Positions 1-4,371 of a stretch of 5,108 bases of DNA are shown piece by piece. Location of the stretch: contig CAYSPU010000341.1 of assembly GCA_964432995.1 (NCBI GenBank), positions 1-5,108 on the forward strand, in the 5' to 3' direction. The notes under the pieces were generated by a model, which ran no database searches, was not told the DNA's origin, and saw only the letters and a list, made by a program, of their open reading frames with translations. This stretch comes from CAYSPU01 sp964432995 (GTDB taxonomy: Bacteria; Verrucomicrobiota; Verrucomicrobiia; Limisphaerales; JAHDYP01). A program made the translations under genes and the position numbers. Position 1 is the stretch's first letter, and every line of letters begins with the position of its first letter.

Positions 1-1
1 C

Positions 2-1210
2 TACGTCGACGATCATTTCTACGTTGACCACCCCCAGTTCCTCGAGCAGTCGTGGCGGCTCCCGAGCCGCTGCCCCAACACCAGCCCCATCGCCGACGGC
101 GCCACCGGCGGACGCAGCAAGACCTTCACCCGGCTCCTGGACAAGCCCTTCACCATCACCGAATACAACTACTCCGGCCCCGGCCGCTACCGCGGCGTCG
201 GGGGCATCCTCACCGGGGCCTTGGGCGCCCTCCAAAACTGGGGCGGCATCTGGCGCTTCGCCTACAGCCACAGCCGGGAGGCCATGTTCACCCCCTCGCG
301 CATGGGCTACTTCGACCTCGCCTCCGACCCCCTCAGCCAGGCCGCCGAACGCGCTTCCCTCTGCCTCTTCCTGCGCGGCGACCTCCAACCCGCCCCCCAC
401 ACCGTCGCCCTCACCATGACCGACGCCGATCTCCAGAACCCCGCCAGCCCAATCCCCTCTCTCGCCCCTCGATGGCACTGGCTCGCCTGGGTAACGCGCG
501 TCGGCACCCGCGTCGCTCCTTCCCCACAATCGACGCTCCCCTACGATCTCCTGCTGCCCCTCGGCTGGAAATCGCCCGCATCCGTAATCGATCCGGAGAA
601 GACCCTGCCCGCGAATCCCTATGCGATCGACGATGGCCGCCTCTGGACCGCAGTCCAAGAGCGGGGTCTGGTTCCGCCCAACAACGCCACCGACCCCGCA
701 CGCAAGATCTACCAAAGCGAGACCGGCCAAATCCTCATCGACGCCCCGCGCAACTTGCTCGTGCTCGACACTCCGCGGACCGCCGGCGGTTTTGCGCCCA
801 TTGGCCAACCACTGCGCGCGCCTCAGGGCGGGGTGGAAGTCGTGACCTCCGGCAGCGACGCCACGGTTTGGGTCAGCGCTCTGGATCAGCACCCGATTCG
901 TCAAAGCCGCCGCCTGCTGGCCACCCACCTGACCGATCTGCAGAACACCGGAATCCGCTACGCCGAACCCGAACGCCGCACCCTCCAGGACTGGGGCTCG
1001 CTCCCCTACCTCGTCCGCGCCGGCAAAGCCGACCTCACCATCCGTCTGGATCACGCCAGACGTTGCCGGGTTTGGGCACTCGAACCCGGCGGAAAACGAC
1101 TCGCCGAAGTGCCCGTCCGCTCAGAAGACAACGCCCTGCGCTTCCAGGTGAACGTCGCCGCAGACCCCGCCGCCGGCGCACGAATGCTCTACGAAATCGC
1201 CGTCGAGTGA
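2..1210 (+). CDS. Glycoside hydrolase-like protein, C-terminal part (5' partial)
   Basis: The frame is open from base 2 to the TGA at 1208-1210, giving 402 visible residues, and the start lies left of the window. The first ~110 residues look like the end of a TIM-barrel glycosidase of the GH-A (cellulase-like) type. They contain YVDDHFYVDHP, then IT-E-YNYSGPGRYR, then a run ending ALQNWGGIWRFAYSH. The glutamate of ITEYNY (visible residue 54, bases 161-163) sits at a beta-strand end and is the likely catalytic nucleophile; that is inference from the fold pattern. The rest (about residues 120-402) is rich in short hydrophobic strands and probably forms accessory beta-sandwich domains, ending LYEIAVE. 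The substrate cannot be told, though plant or algal polysaccharide is likely for the family. Any signal peptide would be off-window. No gene follows closely on the same strand, so it is probably not in an operon with the next gene. Two long overlapping frames in the same stretch are arginine/proline-rich shadows of its high GC content. Confidence 0.75.
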   Translation, partial: YVDDHFYVDHPQFLEQSWRLPSRCPNTSPIADGATGGRSKTFTRLLDKPFTITEYNYSGPGRYRGVGGILTGALGALQNWGGIWRFAYSHSREAMFTPSRMGYFDLASDPLSQAAERASLCLFLRGDLQPAPHTVALTMTDADLQNPASPIPSLAPRWHWLAWVTRVGTRVAPSPQSTLPYDLLLPLGWKSPASVIDPEKTLPANPYAIDDGRLWTAVQERGLVPPNNATDPARKIYQSETGQILIDAPRNLLVLDTPRTAGGFAPIGQPLRAPQGGVEVVTSGSDATVWVSALDQHPIRQSRRLLATHLTDLQNTGIRYAEPERRTLQDWGSLPYLVRAGKADLTIRLDHARRCRVWALEPGGKRLAEVPVRSEDNALRFQVNVAADPAAGARMLYEIAVE

Positions 1211-1216
1211 CCTGAC

Positions 1217-1472
1217 CCCATTCCCCCGGCTCGGGAGGCTGTCGCCTGCACCATCCGTCGCGCGGAAACCGCCGGACGGAATCCACAGCCTGTTCCAAGG
1301 CCTCCCCCAAGTCAGCCAGGCAACCGTTAGCTTTGCTCTGTAAAGCCATCAACATGGCCGCTCGTTGAAGATCCGGTGAACTGGCCGTGCCCACCGAATC
1401 TGGCGATGAGATCAGAGCGCCATCTCTGGCTACGGCCCGGTCAACCGCCATCCCCCGGCCATGCCCGCACAT
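1217..1472 (-). pseudogene. Possible small hypothetical gene or degenerate gene relic
   Basis: A minus-strand frame is open from an ATG at 1470-1472 into and past the glycosidase 3' end. Only its first ~75 residues look protein-like. They include SSPDLQRAAMLMALQSKANG and then LADLGEALEQAVDSVRRF, which would make an amphipathic helix pair, and the composition is less arginine-biased than the shadow frames nearby. A second ATG is at 1449-1451. An AGAGGGG sequence lies 3 nt before the first ATG, a poor Shine-Dalgarno placement. From about 1235 downward the translation turns into Arg/Pro-rich text typical of a shadow. I recognise no family. It could be a real short ORF, the decayed end of a lost gene, or chance, and chance is a serious option. 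The coordinates mark the protein-like part only. Confidence 0.15.
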
Positions 1473-1490
1473 CGACCCCTCTGTTTCTTA

Positions 1491-1517
1491 TTGACCAAAT
1501 GGATTGATCTGTAGGAT
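1491..1517 (+). promoter_or_regulatory. Weak sigma70-like promoter candidate upstream of the radical SAM gene
   Basis: TTGACC at 1491-1496 matches the -35 consensus at 5 of 6 positions. TAGGAT at 1512-1517 matches TATAAT at 4 of 6. The spacer is 15 nt, shorter than the optimal 17. The segment is locally AT-richer than its surroundings. If used, it would give a leader of about 205 nt before the ATG at 1729. An alternative -10-like TACACT sits at 1656-1661 without a well-spaced -35. Evidence is motif-level only. Confidence 0.25.
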
Positions 1518-1659
1518 CTTGCACCCGAACTCGCTCTTCGAGCACACAGAACTGCCCGACGGTCATTGGTTTCGTCGCGACCGGAGGCGACACGCCGGGT
1601 GGCGTCGGCAGGTTTCAGCACTACGGATTGAACAGCGCAACCGGAATCGTGGTCCTACA

Positions 1660-1674
1660 CTTTGTAATGCAAAG
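1660..1674. repeat. Small inverted repeat, possible operator before the radical SAM gene
   Basis: CTTTG (1660-1664) and CAAAG (1670-1674) form perfect 5-bp arms around TAATG, and a GCATGC palindrome follows at 1674-1679. The site is 55 nt before the ATG at 1729 and overlaps the TACACT -10-like element. It could be a repressor site, but 5-bp arms are short enough to arise by chance. Confidence 0.2.
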
Positions 1675-1728
1675 CATGCGCGGAATCGGGTCCCGTTCCC
1701 GTCAACCACCCAGGACCGTCCCCCCCCA

Positions 1729-3384
1729 ATGAACCTCCTCCTCCTCAATCCCCCCCACCCCGCCATCGGCAGCCGAATCCCGGTCGAACACCTGCCGCCA
1801 CTAGGCCTCCTCGCCATCGGCGGACCGCTGCTGGATGCCGGACACCACGTCACCCTCCTGGACGCGGAATTCGGCCCGATGAAGACGCCCGACATCGTGG
1901 CGGAAGTGCGGTGTCGCGCCCCCCAGGCCGTCCTGGTGGGGCATTCGGGTTCCACCTCCGGGCATCCCGCCGCGATGGAGATCACCCGCGCTGTCCGGGC
2001 GGCCTGGCCTCGGGCGTGGATTGTCTACGGCGGTGTCTTCCCGACGTTTCACTGGCGGGAGATCCTGACCGCCGAACCGCAAATCGACGTGGTCGTGCGC
2101 GGCGAAGGGGAACGAACCGTCGTGGACCTGATCGGCGCGCTCGAGGCGGGCGCGCCCCTGGACGGTATTCGCGGGATCGCGTTTCGCCGGGAAGCGGCCG
2201 GGGTGCCGGGCGGAAAGCCGTTGTGCAATCAGGCGCCGGGCGGGGCGGCGCACTCGACGCCGCCAGCACCCGTGATTGAGGATCTCGATGCCTGTCGCGT
2301 GGGCTGGGAGCTCATCGACCCCGCGCGCTACAGCTACTGGGGAAACCGGCGCGCCGTCGTGGTGCAATTCTCGCGCGGCTGCCCGCACCGATGCCACTAC
2401 TGCGGGCAGCGCGCCTTCTGGACCCGCTGGCGCCACCGCGATCCCGTCCGGTTTGCCCGGGAACTCGCCTGGCTCCACCGCGAGCACGGAGTCGAGGTGG
2501 TCAACTTCGCGGACGAGAACCCAACGGCGTCGCGCCCGGCGTGGCAGGCGTTTCTCGAGGCGCTGGTCGCGGAGAAGGTGCCGCTCATCCTGGTGGGGTC
2601 CACGCGCGCGGACGACATCGTTCGCGACGCCGACATCCTCCCGCTCTACCGGAAGGCGGGCGTGGCGCGGTTCCTTCTCGGGATGGAGAGCACGGATGCC
2701 GCAACGCTGGCCAGGATCCGGAAAGACAGCCGCCGGGAAACCGACCGGGAAGCGATCCGTCTCCTGCGGCAGAACGGCATTCTCGCCATGGCCGCCTTCG
2801 TGATGGGGTTCGAGGAGGAAACCGACCGCAACTGCTGGCGCATGCTCCGGCAGATCGTGTCCTACGACCCGGACCAGATCCAGTCGCTCTACGCCACGCC
2901 GCATCGTTGGACACCCTATTACCAGATGGAAGCGGGACGGCGAGTCATCCAAACCGACCTGGGCCGGTGGGACTACAAACACCAGGTGCTGGCCACGCGC
3001 CGGATGCCGGCGTGGCGGGTGCTCTTCTGGGTGAAGCTCATCGAGGCAGTGGTGCAGTTGCGCCCGCGATCCTTGTGGCGGGTCCTGGCCCATCCCGATC
3101 CGGGCCTGCGCGCGGCGATGCGCTGGTATTACCGGATCGGACGCCAGGTCTGGCCCTACGAGATCTGGCACTTCCTCTTCCGCGACCACCGGGTCGTCAA
3201 CGGCCCGGCCCTGGTCGACTTCCTCGGGGCGCCGCAGAGGCCGTGCCCGCACACCGAGACGGCCAGTCCCCAAGCCAGAGAGGGGAGCGAGGAGAAGTTC
3301 ACGGTTCAAGGTCCGCCCCTCTCTCCTCTCTTCGCTCTCCACTCTCCTCCCCCTCCCTCGCCGGCGTCAGTCGGGCAGCGGTGA
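1729..3384 (+). CDS. bchE: BchE-family cobalamin-binding radical SAM protein (anaerobic Mg-protoporphyrin IX monomethyl ester cyclase-like)
   Basis: Complete, 551 residues, cytosolic, close to the usual BchE size. Residues 1-150 form a B12-binding-type Rossmann domain (MNLLLLNPP start, GGVFPTF near 101, VVVRGEGE at 121-128); I see no DxHxxG motif. The radical SAM core begins at SRGCPHRCHYCGQ, with [4Fe-4S] ligands Cys218, Cys222 and Cys225 in CX3CX2C spacing. FWTRWRHRDP, FADENPT and ADILPLYRKAG follow the layout of BchE, which makes the isocyclic E ring of (bacterio)chlorophyll without oxygen. That match is recalled at family level, so the symbol means family, not proven activity. Residues ~400-500 are a Trp/Tyr-rich C-terminal domain. 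ATG 1729 is chosen because the protein then starts at beta-strand 1; the only Shine-Dalgarno hint is AGGA at 1712-1715, before a C8 run. The tail after ~503 is low-complexity and the 3' end overlaps the convergent toxin gene. No other bch gene is in view, so it may be a porphyrin- or methyl-transfer-related paralogue. Confidence 0.8.
   Translation: MNLLLLNPPHPAIGSRIPVEHLPPLGLLAIGGPLLDAGHHVTLLDAEFGPMKTPDIVAEVRCRAPQAVLVGHSGSTSGHPAAMEITRAVRAAWPRAWIVYGGVFPTFHWREILTAEPQIDVVVRGEGERTVVDLIGALEAGAPLDGIRGIAFRREAAGVPGGKPLCNQAPGGAAHSTPPAPVIEDLDACRVGWELIDPARYSYWGNRRAVVVQFSRGCPHRCHYCGQRAFWTRWRHRDPVRFARELAWLHREHGVEVVNFADENPTASRPAWQAFLEALVAEKVPLILVGSTRADDIVRDADILPLYRKAGVARFLLGMESTDAATLARIRKDSRRETDREAIRLLRQNGILAMAAFVMGFEEETDRNCWRMLRQIVSYDPDQIQSLYATPHRWTPYYQMEAGRRVIQTDLGRWDYKHQVLATRRMPAWRVLFWVKLIEAVVQLRPRSLWRVLAHPDPGLRAAMRWYYRIGRQVWPYEIWHFLFRDHRVVNGPALVDFLGAPQRPCPHTETASPQAREGSEEKFTVQGPPLSPLFALHSPPPPSPASVGQR
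3277..3359. repeat. Inverted repeat and polypyrimidine tract at the 3' end of the radical SAM gene
   Basis: AGAGAGGGG at 3277-3285 is perfectly complementary to CCCCTCTCT at 3316-3324, leaving a 30-nt loop. The right arm opens a tract (3316-3359) in which 42 of 44 bases are pyrimidines, while the left side (3277-3296) is strongly purine-rich. A second partial pairing exists, GAGCGA near 3285-3290 with TCGCTC at 3332-3337. The segment encodes the low-complexity tail of the radical SAM protein and lies just downstream of the toxin stop on the other strand. It could therefore form a structure at the ends of both convergent transcripts. It could also be one copy of a dispersed intergenic repeat, which cannot be tested with one copy. 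Confidence 0.4.
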
Positions 3385-3795
3385 CAGGGGATACCCGATC
3401 ACCTGGGCGGCTTCGCGCATCCGCTGGTCGTGGGTGACGAGCGGCCAGTCCTGCGCCTGGTCCGCGCAAGCGAGATGCAGGGCGTCGAGTGAGCGTAGCG
3501 GAATCTGCGGATGACAGCGCTGCAGGAGGTGGTTGGCCCGCCGGAAGATCGCCGGGCCCATCGGCAGCAGGTCGATGACTTCCTCGGCAACGTACTGCTC
3601 AAACATGCTCCAGATCTGTTGCCTTTGCTCAGCACGGAGACCGCCGCCTCGTTCCTTGGCCAATAATGCTGACCACAGCTCCGTGTAGGCCAGAACGGAC
3701 GAGCAGAGAGTCCGCCCGTCCGCCAGCCTGCCGTAGAATTCGCTGTCCGGTTCCCGCACGAACAGCTTCACGAGAACTGAAGTGTCCCAATACAT
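3367..3795 (-). CDS. PIN-domain toxin, VapC-like endoribonuclease
   Basis: 142 residues, normal length for a VapC toxin, predicted Mg2+/Mn2+-dependent RNase held inactive by its partner antitoxin. The four conserved acids of the PIN site are visible: Asp4 in MYWDTSVLVKLF, Glu39 in AYTEL, Asp104 in RSLDALHLA and Asp123 in THDQRM. The catalytic set is therefore intact and the gene is probably functional. The start is fixed by the MYWDTS opening, which is where PIN domains begin, and by a perfect AGGAGG Shine-Dalgarno (bases 3807-3812) 11 nt upstream. A longer open frame upstream runs through the antitoxin gene and is not used. The gene lies 44 nt after the antitoxin stop on the same strand, so the two are almost certainly co-transcribed. 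Its TGA at 3367-3369 lies inside the convergent radical SAM gene, an 18-nt overlap. The RNA target cannot be read from the sequence. Confidence 0.88.
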   Translation of the reverse strand: MYWDTSVLVKLFVREPDSEFYGRLADGRTLCSSVLAYTELWSALLAKERGGGLRAEQRQQIWSMFEQYVAEEVIDLLPMGPAIFRRANHLLQRCHPQIPLRSLDALHLACADQAQDWPLVTHDQRMREAAQVIGYPLSPLPD

Positions 3796-3806
3796 GATCC
3801 CACAAG

Positions 3807-3812
3807 CCTCCT
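3807..3812 (-). promoter_or_regulatory. Strong Shine-Dalgarno of the toxin gene
   Basis: The minus strand reads AGGAGG, fully complementary to the 16S anti-Shine-Dalgarno core, with 11 nt to the ATG at 3793-3795. It decides the toxin start. The antitoxin ATG has no comparable site, an unusual balance for a toxin-antitoxin operon. Confidence 0.65.
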
Positions 3813-3839
3813 GGGTGTTTCCAACGCGTGTGTTCCGGA

Positions 3840-4112
3840 CTACGAACGCCCATCGCGATCTGCGCGCACCAGTTCCTCGGCGCGTGGCCCGCCTGACAAC
3901 CGCTGGGCCCGCAGCCACGACCAGTGCATGCGAAACGGACGCCGCCGGGCCTGAATAGCGACGAGCTTCGCCTTGGGCCGCCCATCGCTGGTGATCACCA
4001 CTTCGTCTCCCCGCGCCGCAGCCTCGAGCAGGCTGGAGAGCTGGTCCTTCGCGGCACGGACGTTGACCACGAGCTCCGGTTCCTCGAGCGTGGCGGAGTC
4101 CTTGAGCACCAT
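3840..4112 (-). CDS. Phd/YefM-type antitoxin
   Basis: 90 residues from ATG 4110-4112, typical of Phd/YefM antitoxins. The N-terminal DNA-binding and dimerisation fold is seen in VVNVRAAKDQLSSLLEAAARGDEVVIT, followed by SDGRPKAKLVAI, the classic strand-helix-helix-strand pattern with a GDEV.IT turn. The charged C-terminus (about residues 55-90, ending AEELVRADRDGRS) would be the disordered part that wraps the PIN toxin encoded 44 nt downstream. The protein should neutralise the toxin and repress its own promoter, whose palindrome lies about 60-70 nt upstream. The start is uncertain. No good Shine-Dalgarno precedes ATG 4112. A GTG at 4155-4157 would give a 105-residue form (adding KRKTFRYPPAKADK) and would sit almost exactly at the predicted transcription start, that is, a leaderless message. 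The longest open form (ATG 4239-4241) would start upstream of the promoter and is rejected. Confidence 0.85.
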   Translation of the reverse strand: MVLKDSATLEEPELVVNVRAAKDQLSSLLEAAARGDEVVITSDGRPKAKLVAIQARRRPFRMHWSWLRAQRLSGGPRAEELVRADRDGRS

Positions 4113-4163
4113 CTTGTCCGCTTTTGCGGGCGGGTAGCGAAAGGTCTTCCTCTTCACGGCGGC

Positions 4164-4192
4164 AATGTAGCCACATGTGGCCACACTGTCAA
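4164..4192 (-). promoter_or_regulatory. Sigma70-type promoter of the toxin-antitoxin operon
   Basis: On the minus strand, TTGACA (bases 4187-4192) is a perfect -35 hexamer. TACATT (4164-4169) matches TATAAT at 4 of 6 positions. They are separated by exactly 17 nt. Transcription should start near 4157, about 45 nt before the antitoxin ATG and at the alternative GTG. The promoter separates the toxin-antitoxin operon from the upstream nitrilase gene on the same strand. Confidence 0.7.
4170..4185. promoter_or_regulatory. Overlapping palindromes in the promoter spacer, likely antitoxin operator
   Basis: GCCACATGTGGC (4170-4181) is a perfect 12-bp palindrome, and TGTGGCCACA (4176-4185) is a second perfect 10-bp palindrome overlapping it. 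Together they fill nearly the whole -35/-10 spacer. Phd/YefM antitoxins and their toxin complexes are known to repress their own operons by binding palindromes at the promoter, so this is the expected operator. The assignment is inferred from position and symmetry. Confidence 0.6.
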
Positions 4193-4198
4193 GTCCTC

Positions 4199-4218
4199 CT
4201 TGTTCAACCTTGTTCAAC
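4199..4218. repeat. Tandem 10-bp direct repeat upstream of the toxin-antitoxin promoter
   Basis: CTTGTTCAAC occurs twice back to back (4199-4208 and 4209-4218). The unit equals about one helical turn, so both copies would face the same side of the DNA. The repeat lies just upstream of the -35 box (roughly -42 to -61 from the predicted start), a usual place for an activator or an accessory operator. No binding protein can be named. Confidence 0.5.
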
Positions 4219-4224
4219 CCGCCA

Positions 4225-4241
4225 ATGTGGAGACTCCACAT
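4225..4241. repeat. 17-bp inverted repeat sharing the operator half-site
   Basis: ATGTGGAG (4225-4232) and CTCCACAT (4234-4241) are perfect 8-bp arms around a single A. The outer hexamers ATGTGG and CCACAT are the same half-sites found in the promoter palindrome at 4171-4180, but in the reversed arrangement. It could be a secondary operator or a tight hairpin in read-through RNA from the nitrilase gene. No T-run follows on either strand, so it is not a classical terminator. Confidence 0.45.
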
Positions 4242-4371
4242 CCTGGGGCTAGCCCAATCCCTGGGGAATCGGTCTGTTCTGGTTCACCGTCCAGGACGGG
4301 TTTCCCGCAGGCGAGGAATCAATCGACCTCTTGGGAAGGAAGGCTTCGCTCATCGTGCAGATCGTGCTTCG

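Larger units (their letters stand above)
1211..1728. other. Intergenic region without a convincing gene
   Basis: About 520 bases separate the glycosidase stop from the radical SAM start. Seen directly: a GACCCCATTCCCC tract just after the stop, a minus-strand open frame over the left half (listed separately), a weak promoter-like pair near 1491-1517, and a hairpin-capable segment at 1588-1607. That hairpin has a 7-bp stem with a 2-nt bulge and a GGGT loop. A 5-bp inverted repeat CTTTG/CAAAG lies at 1660-1674. No hairpin followed by a T-run marks a clear terminator for the glycosidase, and I see no tRNA or cobalamin-riboswitch landmarks. The plus frame of the radical SAM gene stays open back to 1504, but that extension (residues such as WFRRDRRRHAGWRRQ) looks non-coding. 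Confidence 0.6.
4113..4371. other. Regulatory intergenic region between nitrilase and antitoxin genes
   Basis: About 260 bases hold the toxin-antitoxin promoter, its operator palindromes, the tandem 10-bp repeat and the 17-bp inverted repeat, each listed separately. A further perfect 10-bp palindrome GGGCTAGCCC lies at 4246-4255, flanked by CCTGGGG at 4242-4248 and again at 4260-4266. Between 4267 and 4371 I see no gene, no strong promoter and no convincing intrinsic terminator for the nitrilase gene. A long plus-strand frame crossing the region is Arg/Pro-rich and looks like a shadow. Confidence 0.55.

Noticed and set aside
52..1215. Long plus-strand frame overlapping the glycosidase gene
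   Set aside because: The translation is almost wholly Arg/Pro/His-rich with no domain. It is a GC-driven shadow of the true frame, which reads ITEYNY and GGIWRFAYSH.
1221..1240. Intrinsic terminator after the glycosidase gene
   Set aside because: CCCG/CGGG can form only a 4-bp core stem around GCT, and no T-run follows.
1504..1728. N-terminal extension of the radical SAM protein from a TTG at 1504
   Set aside because: The 75 extra residues are Arg-rich and unlike the family. The protein fold begins at MNLLLLNPP (1729), and the promoter-like elements lie inside the extension.
1801..3342. 513-codon minus-strand open frame opposite the radical SAM gene
   Set aside because: It has no recognisable domain and an Arg/His/Pro/Asp-biased composition. 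It is the antisense shadow of a strongly supported gene.
2391..3437. Plus-strand frame inside the radical SAM gene
   Set aside because: Gly/Arg/Pro-rich frame-shifted shadow. The true frame contains the intact Cys cluster and remains open throughout.
3796..4176. N-terminal extension of the PIN toxin
   Set aside because: It runs through the antitoxin gene in another frame. PIN domains start at the MYWDTS strand, which has its own AGGAGG.
4113..4241. Longer antitoxin starting at ATG 4239-4241
   Set aside because: That start would lie upstream of the best promoter, so it would not be in the message. The added residues cover the operator and repeats.
4225..4255. Terminator of the nitrilase gene
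   Set aside because: The 17-bp inverted repeat and the GGGCTAGCCC palindrome have loops too small, or no T-run on the minus strand, and lie over 115 nt past the stop.
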